From the NCBI GenBank assembly GCA_937872125.1, contig CALMNY010000465.1, positions 1-7,429 on the forward strand: DNA of 7,429 nucleotides, read 5' to 3'. The notes beneath the pieces are model-generated. The model saw only the letters and a list, made by a program, of their open reading frames with translations. It was not told where the DNA came from and did no database searches. This DNA comes from an uncultured Candidatus Competibacteraceae bacterium (lineage in GTDB: Bacteria; Pseudomonadota; Gammaproteobacteria; Competibacterales; Competibacteraceae). Shown here one piece after another: positions 1 to 5,812 of this stretch. A program made the translations under genes and the position numbers. Positions within the stretch are counted from its first letter, which is position 1, and every line of letters starts with the position of its first letter.

Positions 1-219
1 TCCCTGATGGAGGAACTGGAAGCGGTGGACTGGTACAACCAGCGCGTGGACGCCTGCAGGAATGCGGAATTAAAGGCCATCCTCGCCCACAACCGGGACG
101 AGGAAAAGGAACACGCGGCCATGGTGCTGGAGTGGATTCGCCGGCAGGATCCTGCCTTCGATAAGGAGTTGAAGGATTATCTCTTTACCGGAAAGCCCAT
201 CGCCCACGGCCACGAATAA
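1..219 (+). CDS. Encapsulin-associated ferritin-like protein (EncFtn), 3' part
   Basis: The reading frame is open from base 1, so the gene starts upstream; 72 codons remain before TAA at 217-219. EncFtn proteins are ferroxidases that work inside encapsulin nanocompartments. Two-helix protomers pair so that the diiron site forms at the dimer interface, and iron is oxidised for storage in the shell. The visible part has the family core: MEELEAVDWY followed by HNRDEEKEHAAM and LEWIRR. If the first Glu pair is numbered 31/32 as in the Rhodospirillum rubrum protein, then Glu34, Trp38, Glu62 and His65 fall exactly in register. The known metal ligands Glu32, Glu62 and His65 are therefore all present. 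After the second helix the protein stops 9 residues beyond YLFT (GKPIAHGHE). No C-terminal extension with an encapsulin-loading peptide can be seen. The encapsulin shell gene is not in the window and would be expected upstream. Family assignment is secure; the loading mode is unknown. Confidence 0.9.
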   Translation, partial: SLMEELEAVDWYNQRVDACRNAELKAILAHNRDEEKEHAAMVLEWIRRQDPAFDKELKDYLFTGKPIAHGHE

Positions 220-234
220 CCTGAAAACTACCCT

Positions 235-273
235 TTCCCGCCGGGCTGAGTTCATCGCCCCGCCTTGCGGGAA
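235..273. terminator. Possible bidirectional terminator hairpin between convergent genes
   Basis: TTCCCGC (235-241) is complementary to GCGGGAA (267-273), and the adjoining CGGG (242-245) can pair with CCCG (259-262). This gives an imperfect stem with a 4-base bulge. A smaller competing hairpin is CCCGC-CTT-GCGGG at 259-271. The structure lies in the 61-base gap between two genes that converge (stops at 219 and 283-281), where a shared terminator is expected. Neither strand has a strong T-run directly after the stem; on the minus strand TTTT appears about eight bases later. The call rests on position and pairing only. Confidence 0.3.
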
Positions 274-280
274 CGGGCGT

Positions 281-814
281 TCAGCGGGGAGAAAGCAGTT
301 CCCGCAAACCGGGCAGCCACTCGCTGAGAACCTGCACGGCTTCGGGATCCTGGGCCATGCCGCTGATCACGTGCGCCCCGGCCGCACCGCCGCCTACCGC
401 GTAATAGCCGACTGCGCCGCCGCCGACAGCAATGCCGCCGACTGCACCGCCGCCAATGGCGATGCCGCCCACCGCCAGGCCACCGATCGCCAGCAGACCG
501 GTGCTCAGGCCGCCAAAACCCAGCACCAACCCCAGCGCCAGGCCGCCAAAGGCTACGACGCCACGGGCAATGCCACCTACGGCCAACCCCCCCGTTGCAA
601 TGTCGCCAATGGCGATAATTCCGCGTGCATGGCCGCGCAGTTCGCCTTTTTCCGGGTCGGGTCCCAGGGCAATGTGGTACAGCGGCAGGCCCCAGTAAGA
701 ACGGTCGGACCGCTTGCGAATGCCCCGATAGGGATAGCTGCGCTTTTTCAGCATCGCGACTTCCTGTTCGAGGGCCGCGATGCGTTGCTTGAGTTGGTCG
801 GAATCGTCACGCAT
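281..814 (-). CDS. Uncharacterised coiled-coil protein with Gly/Ala decapeptide repeats
   Basis: This is a 177-residue protein with ATG at 814-812 and TGA at 283-281. A weak AGGGG lies about ten bases before the start. Residues about 7-25 form a short charged heptad helix (Leu8, Ile12, Leu15, Val19, Leu22), which could oligomerise. Residues 40-61 form a linker (YWGLPLYHIALGPDP region). Residues 62-152 are about nine ten-residue repeats of the form [LIG]-A-x-G-x-x-A-x-G-G, really a five-residue half-repeat, with an extra residue near 91-101. The repeat block has almost no charge (Asp71, Arg84). An acidic/Leu-rich tail ends the protein (153-177). There is no signal peptide. I recall similar unnamed proteins, with a conserved linker and G-x-A-x-G repeats, in diverse bacteria, but no function. 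The short period suggests a beta-solenoid-like stack or a membrane-associated glycine-rich structure; both are inference. The gene lies downstream of ptsI on the same strand after 145 bases, and probably has its own promoter. Confidence 0.75.
   Translation of the reverse strand: MRDDSDQLKQRIAALEQEVAMLKKRSYPYRGIRKRSDRSYWGLPLYHIALGPDPEKGELRGHARGIIAIGDIATGGLAVGGIARGVVAFGGLALGLVLGFGGLSTGLLAIGGLAVGGIAIGGGAVGGIAVGGGAVGYYAVGGGAAGAHVISGMAQDPEAVQVLSEWLPGLRELLSPR
359..631 (-). repeat. Roughly 30-bp in-frame tandem repeat encoding Gly/Ala decads
   Basis: This is the DNA for residues 62-152 of the 177-residue protein. It is built from units of about 30 bp (15-bp half-units) rich in GGC/GCC codons. Units near the 3' side of the gene (359-480) are the most alike (GAVGGIAVGG, GAVGYYAVGG, GAAGAHVISG). 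Units nearer the linker have diverged more. One unit carries an additional codon (residues 91-101), which shifts the phase by one residue. Confidence 0.75.
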
Positions 815-959
815 GAGTCATCCACCCCTAATAGCTCGATGGTGAAATTTTAGATCAGTCCGTTCAGTTCCGCCGGCTCAAAGAATTATTCTTAATATAA
901 CAATAAATTAAGAAGTTCAGCGGATTGGATGGCTCCCACGCTGAATGTCGGAGCGAGAG
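815..959. other. Intergenic gap after ptsI with AT-rich palindromes
   Basis: No gene is seen here. Bases 881-915 are strikingly AT-rich (5 G/C in 35) inside GC-rich surroundings. They hold AAGAAT-T-ATTCTT-type symmetry at 881-893 and an 8-base inverted repeat, TTCTTAAT (889-896) with ATTAAGAA (907-914). A weaker GCTCC/GGAGC pair lies at 932-936/950-954, just past the ptsI stop. The gap must contain the end of the ptsI transcript and probably the promoter of the minus-strand gene at 281-814. On the minus strand AATAAT (890-885) and TATATT (899-894) resemble -10 boxes, but I cannot pair either with a good -35. The repeats could be an operator or a weak terminator. Confidence 0.35.
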
Positions 960-2714
960 TCAATTCTGCGCAATGCCCTTGAGGATTTCGGCGTATTGGT
1001 TGGCGTCGGTAGTCCGCAGCAGGCGCTGAATGATCCCGTTTAACACGCCGACATCGCTGTCCTGAATCGCGCGCTTGACTTCCAGCAGGTTGTTGGGGTG
1101 CATACTGAATTCGGTCAGGCCCAGACCCAGCAACAGCCGGGTATAGCGTGGGTCGCCGGCCATCTCCCCGCACAGGCTGACCGGAATCCCCGCCCGCCGA
1201 CCCGCGCGGATGGTGTGGCGGATCAGGGTCAACACCGCCGGGTTTAGTGGGTCGAACAGATAGTTAACCTCGTCATCCACCCGGTCAATCGCCAAGGTGT
1301 ACTGAATCAGATCGTTGGTGCCGATGGACAGGAAATCCAGATAGCGGGCGAACTGGTCCGCGCACACCGCCGCCGCCGGAATCTCGATCATCCCGCCCAC
1401 CGGCAGATTTTCATCGAACGGCAGACCACGGTCACACAACTCTTGCTTGGTCTCCGCCACCAGCCGCAGGACCTGGAACACCTCGTGGATCGAGCAGAGC
1501 ATCGGGATCATCATCCGCACCGGGCCGTAGGCCGAGGCGCGCAGAATGGCCCGTAACTGCGGACGAAACATGGCCAGGTCTTTCAGGCACATCCGAATCG
1601 CCCGCAAGCCCAGCGCCGGATTGGTGCACACCGGCCCACCGCGCCCCCCGTCCACCTGTTTGTCCGCTCCCAGGTCAGAGGTGCGAATAGTGATCGGCTT
1701 GCCTTCCAGGGTCTTGATCACGTGCAGGTAGGACGCCAGATGCTCCTCCTCATCGGGGAAGTCGCTCCGGTTCATGAACAGGAACTCGGTCCGGTACAAA
1801 CCGATGCCATCCGCCGCCACATCCCGCACCGCGATGGCGTCCTCCGGTAATTCGATGTTGGCGTGCAGGCCGATCAACACCCCGTCACGGGTCACTGCCG
1901 GCTGGCCCTTCAGCTTGTTCAGTTCGCGCTGCTCGCGGCGCTCCTCCTGTTGCTTGTGGCGGTAATAACGCAGGATGCGCTCGTCCAGCCCGACCAGGAT
2001 CACCCCCTGGCGGCCATCCACGATCACCGGCTCGTCGTTGCCCAGATAGGCGCGGGCGTTGCGCGCGCCCACCACTGCGGGAATCCCCAGGCTGCGCGCC
2101 AGAATGGCGGTGTGCGACAGCGGGCCGCCATACTCGGTGACAAAGGCCAGCACACCCTGATGCTGGATCAGAATGGTGTCCGCCGGGGTCAGATCATCGG
2201 CGACCACGATGCGACCTTCCAGCCGCGTCGCCATCAGCTCGGCATAGGCGGGATCGCTGAGATAGGCCGGGTCTTCGGCCAGCAGAATGCGCCAGATCCG
2301 CCGCACCACATGATCCACGTCCTCCTTGCGGGTGCGCAGATAGGGATCATCCATGTCGTCGAACACTTGCACCAGAGAATCGCGCTGGATTTTCAGCGCC
2401 CATTCGGCATTACAGCGGTGGGCGCGGATCAGTCGAACCGGCGCCTCGGTGAACGTGACGTCCTCCAGCATCAGCAGGTGGGCGTCAATGAAAGCGGTGA
2501 CATCGCCGGGCGCCGTGGCTGGAATCCGCAGCCGGATATCCTGCAACTGCTGGCGGGCCACCGCCAAGCTATTCAGGAATCGCTGGACTTCGTCCTCGAC
2601 GATGGCGTCCGGGATGGTGTATTCCGTGATTTCCGGCTGGTTGCGCTCCAGCAGATAGGTTCTGCCGATGGCGTATCCTCGGGAAACCCCAATGCCATGC
2701 AGCGAAAACGGCAT
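960..2714 (-). CDS. ptsI: PTS enzyme I (PEP-protein phosphotransferase)
   Basis: This 584-residue EI starts the PTS phosphorelay: it autophosphorylates from PEP in the cytoplasm and hands the phosphate to HPr. The N-terminal HPr-binding and swivelling phosphohistidine domain contains GGPLSHTAILARSLGIP, with the active His at 201. The PEP-binding TIM barrel follows: GIGLYRTEFLF (303-313), RTSDLGADK (344-352), the PEP-utiliser signature DFLSIGTNDLIQYTLAIDR (460-478) and CGEMAG (515-520), where Cys515 is the expected catalytic Cys. There is no N-terminal GAF domain, so it is a PtsI-type EI rather than EI-Ntr (PtsP). Length is close to E. coli EI (575). ATG at 2714-2712 lies 12 bases after the ptsH stop, and GAGG just after that stop serves as ribosome binding site. 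It is the last gene of the cluster. Because the only PTS partners in the window are HPr, PtsN and HprK, its role here is probably regulatory. Confidence 0.96.
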   Translation of the reverse strand: MPFSLHGIGVSRGYAIGRTYLLERNQPEITEYTIPDAIVEDEVQRFLNSLAVARQQLQDIRLRIPATAPGDVTAFIDAHLLMLEDVTFTEAPVRLIRAHRCNAEWALKIQRDSLVQVFDDMDDPYLRTRKEDVDHVVRRIWRILLAEDPAYLSDPAYAELMATRLEGRIVVADDLTPADTILIQHQGVLAFVTEYGGPLSHTAILARSLGIPAVVGARNARAYLGNDEPVIVDGRQGVILVGLDERILRYYRHKQQEERREQRELNKLKGQPAVTRDGVLIGLHANIELPEDAIAVRDVAADGIGLYRTEFLFMNRSDFPDEEEHLASYLHVIKTLEGKPITIRTSDLGADKQVDGGRGGPVCTNPALGLRAIRMCLKDLAMFRPQLRAILRASAYGPVRMMIPMLCSIHEVFQVLRLVAETKQELCDRGLPFDENLPVGGMIEIPAAAVCADQFARYLDFLSIGTNDLIQYTLAIDRVDDEVNYLFDPLNPAVLTLIRHTIRAGRRAGIPVSLCGEMAGDPRYTRLLLGLGLTEFSMHPNNLLEVKRAIQDSDVGVLNGIIQRLLRTTDANQYAEILKGIAQN

Positions 2715-2726
2715 GGAGCAGACCTC

Positions 2727-2996
2727 TCATTCGTCCTCGTCGAAACGGCGACGGACCAGATCATCGAGTTCTTCCAGCGCCTGGGCCGCTTCCGGGCCAC
2801 TGGCGCACAGTTCCAGCCGGGTTCCCCGCGCGGCGGCCAGCATCATCACCCCCATGATGCTCTTGCCGTTGACTTCGCGCCCGCTGCGCAATATGCGGAT
2901 GTCGGCATTAAAGCCAGCGGCCAGCGTCACGAATTTGGCAGCGGCGCGTGCGTGTAACCCCAGCTTGTTGATGATGACGATTTCCCGTTTCAACAC
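2727..2996 (-). CDS. ptsH: HPr phosphocarrier protein with His15 and Ser46
   Basis: HPr shuttles phosphate from EI to EIIA proteins and is the substrate of HprK. I place the start at GTG (2996-2994), giving 89 residues. This puts the phosphorylated histidine of LGLHARAAAKFV at position 15 and the serine of NGKSIMGVM at position 46, the canonical numbers for both sites. GGGGA lies seven bases upstream of the GTG. The in-frame ATG at 3026-3024 would add ten residues (MPTADPGDAR) that look unlike HPr, and no ribosome binding site precedes it. The fold is complete, with an acidic C-terminal helix (EAAQALEELDDLV). Its neighbours are rapZ (49-base gap) and ptsI (12-base gap). In related clusters an EIIA-Man gene often sits before ptsH; here it is missing. 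The gene could equally be named ptsO/npr, but the intact Ser46 motif beside hprK favours an HprK-regulated HPr. Confidence 0.93.
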   Translation of the reverse strand: MLKREIVIINKLGLHARAAAKFVTLAAGFNADIRILRSGREVNGKSIMGVMMLAAARGTRLELCASGPEAAQALEELDDLVRRRFDEDE

Positions 2997-3010
2997 TCTG
3001 GCGTCCCCAG
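2997..3010 (-). promoter_or_regulatory. Ribosome binding site supporting GTG start of ptsH
   Basis: On the minus strand, CTGGGGACGCCAGA directly precedes the GTG at 2996, so GGGGA is spaced seven bases from it. The competing ATG at 3026 is preceded by an A/C-rich stretch without a purine-rich site. Together with the His15/Ser46 numbering this decides the start. Confidence 0.6.
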
Positions 3011-3045
3011 GGTCGGCAGTCGGCATGGTGGCATGGTTTTAGGGT

Positions 3046-3903
3046 TTATTTTAGTTCTCGATGACGGACCATGACATAGTCGCGCATTCCGCGGAAATGC
3101 CGGGCCAGGGCGTCGGCGATGAACACCGAGCGATGCTGGCCGCCGGTGCAGCCGATAGCGACCGTCAGATAGCTGCGATTGCTGGCCTCGAAGCAGGGCA
3201 GCCAGGTTTCCACGAAGCGGCGCAGGTCGGCGATCATCGCCATCACCTCCGGCTGGCGCTCCAAAAAGTCCATGACCGGACGATCCAGGCCGGTCAGCGG
3301 CCGCAGTGGCGGCTTCCAATGGGGATTAGGCAGGCACCGCACGTCGAACACAAAATCGGCATCCGCCGGCACGCCGTTTTTGAAGCCGAAGGATTCGAAC
3401 AATAGCGACATCGCCTCCGGCGGGGTGCCATGGACCCGGGCGCGCACCAGATCGCGCAACTGGTAGAGGTTGGTTTCGCTGGTGTCAATGATCAGATCGG
3501 CGCAGGCGACAATCGGTTCCAGCAGACGCCGTTCCTGGCGAATCGCCTCGCGCAGGGGCACGCTGCCCGCGTCCAGCGGATGCCGGCGGCGGGTCTCGCT
3601 GTAGCGCTTGAGCAGAATTTCCTCGGCGGCTTGCAGGAACAGCACGTCCACGGTGAGGTCGCTGGCGCGCAGTTCAGCAAGCGTGGCGGGAAACTGGTTC
3701 AATTCATCAATGAAATTGCGCGCATCCACGCCTACCGCCACCGTCGGCGGCAACAGATCGCTGGCGGCGCGAATTTCCCCCGCCAGCGGCAGAATCAGCT
3801 TGAATGGCAGATTGTCAACACAGTAGTAATCCAGGTCTTCCAGAGTCTGCAAGGCAATGGTCTTGCCGGATCCGGACAAGCCGCTGACGATGATTATGTG
3901 CAT
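3046..3903 (-). CDS. rapZ: RapZ-type nucleotide-binding / RNase adaptor protein
   Basis: The protein has 285 residues, against 284 for E. coli RapZ (YhbJ), whose whole length it matches. The N-terminal kinase-like domain starts MHIIIVSGLSGSGKT, with the Walker A at 8-15. It also has YYCVDNLP (26-33), GVDAR (58-62) and the RRRHPL segment (105-110). The C-terminal domain carries GFKNGVPADAD (173-183), DVRCLPNP (187-194) and GCTGGQHRSV (251-260), and ends in a basic tail (RHRELK) at the RNA-binding end. In E. coli RapZ binds small RNAs and glucosamine-6-phosphate and guides RNase E to GlmZ, controlling glmS. Whether that sRNA target exists here cannot be judged. ATG at 3903-3901 overlaps the hprK 3' end by 10 bases, with AAGGG upstream. 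The frame extends 32 codons further upstream, but those codons lie inside hprK and precede the conserved start, so I exclude them. Confidence 0.95.
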   Translation of the reverse strand: MHIIIVSGLSGSGKTIALQTLEDLDYYCVDNLPFKLILPLAGEIRAASDLLPPTVAVGVDARNFIDELNQFPATLAELRASDLTVDVLFLQAAEEILLKRYSETRRRHPLDAGSVPLREAIRQERRLLEPIVACADLIIDTSETNLYQLRDLVRARVHGTPPEAMSLLFESFGFKNGVPADADFVFDVRCLPNPHWKPPLRPLTGLDRPVMDFLERQPEVMAMIADLRRFVETWLPCFEASNRSYLTVAIGCTGGQHRSVFIADALARHFRGMRDYVMVRHRELK

Positions 3904-4838
3904 GGTGCAGCCCTTGCCATGGCTTTTTCCACCCGCGCCGTCAAATCCTGCTCGGCGCAATAACCGCCCAGCCGCAGGATGTGATCGCGCACCGCGCATT
4001 CCACCAGCACCGCCAGATTGCGGCCCGGCGCAATCGGCAGGGTGATCGCTGGCACGCTTACGCCCAGAATGACCCGGGTATCCCGCATCCCCTGCAACCG
4101 GGATTCGGCCGGCGGCGCAATCTCTTCGATCTTCACCAGATGGATGATCAGCCGCACCCGCTTGTTGCGCTTGATGGCGCTGTCGCCGAACATGCGGCGG
4201 ATATTGAGAATCCCCAGCCCGCGCACCTCGAGCAAATCGCTCAAGGTCGGTGGACAGGCGCCTTCCAGAATATCGGGGGCCACCCGGGTCAGCGTGGGGG
4301 TGTCATCGGCGATCAGCCGGTGGCCACGGCTGATGAGTTCCAAAGCCAGTTCGCTCTTGCCCACGCCGCTGCCGCCGGTAATCAGCAGGCCCATGCCAAA
4401 GACCTCCAGCAGCTCGCCATGCACTACGGTGGAGGCTTCCAGGCCATGTCGGTAGCTTTCGAGCCGGTCCAGAACCACCGCCAGCGGGGTCGGGCTGTAC
4501 CAGAGCGGAACGCCCGCCGCGTCGGCGCCGACCCGCAGCGCCTCGGCCAGACCGGGTTCGCTGCACGTCAGAATCGCGCCGGTCGGAAATCCCAACAGAC
4601 TGCCAAGCAGTTCTGTGCGGGCCGCCGGCGTCAGCCGGTTCAGAAAGCGGCTTTCGTCGGGGCCTAGAATTTGCACCCGCGCCGGCTGAATCCAGTTCAT
4701 CCGGCCATACAGCGGGGCGCTGGCTTCGAGGGGCGACCACAGGATGTGATCCGCCCCGGCCAGCCCTCCGAGCCAGCGCAGGTCCAGGACAGCCTCCAGG
4801 TCCTGAAAGAGGGCTTGGGCGCGCAGGGGCGGCGTCAT
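3894..4838 (-). CDS. hprK: HPr kinase/phosphorylase
   Basis: HprK phosphorylates HPr on Ser46 with ATP or pyrophosphate and reverses the reaction by phosphorolysis. The 314-residue protein has the family's usual size. The N-terminal domain (about 1-130) is the variable Hpr_kinase_N region. The catalytic domain holds VVHGELLEVFGMG with His140, the P-loop GGSGVGKS (155-162), RGHRLIADD with Asp178/Asp179, and the HprK signature EVRGLGILNIRRMFG (204-218). All catalytic elements look intact. The P-loop has Gly where Gram-positive enzymes usually have Asp (GDSG). ATG at 4838-4836 forms an ATGA overlap with the ptsN stop, implying translational coupling; there is no clear Shine-Dalgarno sequence. 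A TTG at 4865 would add nine residues inside ptsN and is less likely. The substrate gene, ptsH, lies two genes downstream. In proteobacteria such HprKs are linked to the nitrogen PTS rather than to sugar catabolite repression. Confidence 0.95.
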   Translation of the reverse strand: MTPPLRAQALFQDLEAVLDLRWLGGLAGADHILWSPLEASAPLYGRMNWIQPARVQILGPDESRFLNRLTPAARTELLGSLLGFPTGAILTCSEPGLAEALRVGADAAGVPLWYSPTPLAVVLDRLESYRHGLEASTVVHGELLEVFGMGLLITGGSGVGKSELALELISRGHRLIADDTPTLTRVAPDILEGACPPTLSDLLEVRGLGILNIRRMFGDSAIKRNKRVRLIIHLVKIEEIAPPAESRLQGMRDTRVILGVSVPAITLPIAPGRNLAVLVECAVRDHILRLGGYCAEQDLTARVEKAMARAAPCT

Positions 4839-5308
4839 GGCGCGGGCATCGCGGCGGGCCGCCAATCCCGGAGCCGCTCGAAGAGCGCCTGGTCGGAATC
4901 AGTTTCCCGCAATTGCTGACAAAAGGCCCGGTCGCTGAACATCTCCGCCAGATAGGCGAGGATCTTGAGATGCTCGTCCGTATAGTGATCCGGCACCAGC
5001 AGGCCGAACACCAAGTCCACCGGTTGCCGGTCGATGGCGTCGAAATCCACGCCCTTTTTGAGCTTGATGAACGCGCCAATCGCCTGCTGGCTCTGGCTGA
5101 ACCGGCCATGGGGCAAGGCGACCCCATGGCCCAGACCCGTGCTCCCCAGGCGCTCCCGACCGATCAGGCTGTCGAAGATCGGCCGGGCCGTCAAATCGGC
5201 TTGCCCCGTGGCCAGCAGCTCGCTCAACGTTTCGATGACCCGCTTTTTGCTGGCCACCTCGCGGTCGCAGACGATCCGCTCGCGGGTAATCAGGTCCGTG
5301 ATGTCCAT
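4835..5308 (-). CDS. ptsN: Nitrogen-regulatory EIIA protein (EIIA-Ntr)
   Basis: This 157-residue protein is an EIIA of the fructose/mannitol type that ends the nitrogen PTS relay. In other proteobacteria its phosphorylation state controls potassium transport, sensor kinases and storage or nitrogen metabolism. The phosphorylated histidine lies in GLGHGVALPHGR and is His67 by this numbering. Further family motifs are IGRERLGSTG (49-58), the conserved middle segment VDLVFGLLVPDHYTDEHLKIL, and LAEMFSD. ATG at 5308-5306 is directly preceded by an in-frame GTG (5311-5309), so the start could be one codon earlier. The preceding ribosome binding site is weak. The gap to hpf is 15 bases, and the stop overlaps the hprK start. 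No EIIB or EIIC domain is attached or nearby, as expected for a regulatory EIIA. Confidence 0.96.
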   Translation of the reverse strand: MDITDLITRERIVCDREVASKKRVIETLSELLATGQADLTARPIFDSLIGRERLGSTGLGHGVALPHGRFSQSQQAIGAFIKLKKGVDFDAIDRQPVDLVFGLLVPDHYTDEHLKILAYLAEMFSDRAFCQQLRETDSDQALFERLRDWRPAAMPAP

Positions 5309-5323
5309 CACCGTGTCCGCGCG

Positions 5324-5647
5324 CTAGGGTTGAGGATAATCGCGCGCCTTGTCGCCGCGATGCTTTTCCGTCATTTTCTCCTTGTGCTTCTTGATTTGCC
5401 GGTCGAGTTTGTCGCTCAGAGCGTCAATGGCGGCGTACAGGTCTTCATCTACGGCATCGGCGTAAATCTCGTTACCGGCCACATGGATCGTCGCCTCGGC
5501 CTTCTGCCGCAGTTTTTCGACGCTGAGGATTACCTGGGCGCTGGTGACGTTATCGAAGTGCCGCTCGATGCGCTCCAGCTTGTCATGCACATAGCTGTGC
5601 AGCGCTTCGGTGATTTCCACATGGTGTCCGCTCAGTTTGATTTGCAT
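5324..5647 (-). CDS. hpf: Ribosome hibernation promoting factor, short form
   Basis: This 107-residue protein belongs to the HPF/YfiA family, which binds the 30S decoding region in stationary phase and promotes 100S dimers and translational silencing. It begins MQIKLSGHHVEITEALHSYV, followed by KLERIERHFDNVTSAQVIL, then the strand VEKLRQKAEATIHVAGNEIYAD and a helix with DLYAAIDALSDKLDRQIKKHKEK. This is the expected beta-alpha-beta-beta-beta-alpha order, with a basic C-terminal helix that contacts rRNA. It lacks the dimerisation domain of long HPF. It is somewhat longer than E. coli HPF (95) because of a charged tail. A strong ribosome binding site, AGGAG, lies five bases before the ATG (5647-5645), better than any other in the cluster. 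A 165-base spacer separates it from rpoN, so it may have its own promoter or leader control. Confidence 0.96.
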   Translation of the reverse strand: MQIKLSGHHVEITEALHSYVHDKLERIERHFDNVTSAQVILSVEKLRQKAEATIHVAGNEIYADAVDEDLYAAIDALSDKLDRQIKKHKEKMTEKHRGDKARDYPQP

Positions 5648-5812
5648 ATGGACTCCTGACTGGCAGGTTTCGCTCAGTGATGAGAATCGGAACCGATCCG
5701 GCTGGCGCGGTTCCAGCGGCGGCGGGTTTGGCGTTATCGTTTCTCAACCCCCGCCAGACGCGCCTCCGATTCCCGTGGTTGCCCCTCGCGGGGCGGAAAT
5801 CCCCGTCCAGCT
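5648..5812 (-). other. Structured rpoN-hpf spacer, possible hpf leader
   Basis: No gene is seen in these 165 bases. On the minus strand several pairings nest inside one another: GAATCGGA (5772-5765) with TCCGATTC (5691-5684), GGCGCG (5764-5759) with CGCGCC (5709-5704), and GGCGGG (5755-5750) with CCCGCC (5726-5721). Upstream of them, next to the rpoN stop, is a compact GCCCC-GCGA-GGGGC hairpin at 5794-5781 whose loop fits the GNRA pattern. No T-run follows any stem, so intrinsic termination is not supported. I could not find a convincing -35/-10 or -24/-12 promoter. Confidence 0.4.
5781..5794 (-). other. GNRA-loop hairpin downstream of rpoN
   Basis: In the minus-strand RNA this is a perfect five-base-pair stem, GCCCC/GGGGC, closed by GCGA, about 18 bases past the rpoN stop codon. 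Such hairpins can stabilise a 3' end against exonucleases. The absence of a U-tract argues against a Rho-independent terminator. The assignment is from base pairing only. Confidence 0.35.

Noticed and set aside
359..631. Regular short repeats as a possible CRISPR or minisatellite
   Set aside because: The repeats are contiguous, degenerate at DNA level, in frame and coding, with no unique spacers.
371..853. Plus-strand open frames (371-853 and 432-698), including a Pro-rich one with PPxA repeats
   Set aside because: They mirror the Gly/Ala repeat on the minus strand, since GGC/GCC codons read as Pro/Ala in antisense. The minus frame has a coherent coiled coil, linker and repeat design, so it is the real gene.
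1863..2957. Long 364-codon plus-strand open frame with a Leu-rich segment resembling a membrane helix
   Set aside because: It lies antisense to ptsI and ptsH, whose domains and active sites are complete. The plus-strand product resembles no family and has His/Gln-rich composition typical of a shadow frame in GC-rich DNA.
3904..3999. N-terminal extension of rapZ by 32 residues
   Set aside because: The extra codons lie inside hprK, are low-complexity, and precede the conserved MHIIIVSGLSGSGKT start that gives the normal family length.
4303..5127. 274-codon minus-strand frame across ptsN and hprK
   Set aside because: It is an out-of-frame reading of two genes that are intact in their own frames; the product is Arg/Ser/Pro-rich with no domain.
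5735..5757. Possible sigma-54 (-24/-12) promoter in the rpoN-hpf spacer (TGGC followed by TTG on the minus strand)
   Set aside because: The spacing between the GG and the expected GC element is wrong and TTGC is absent.
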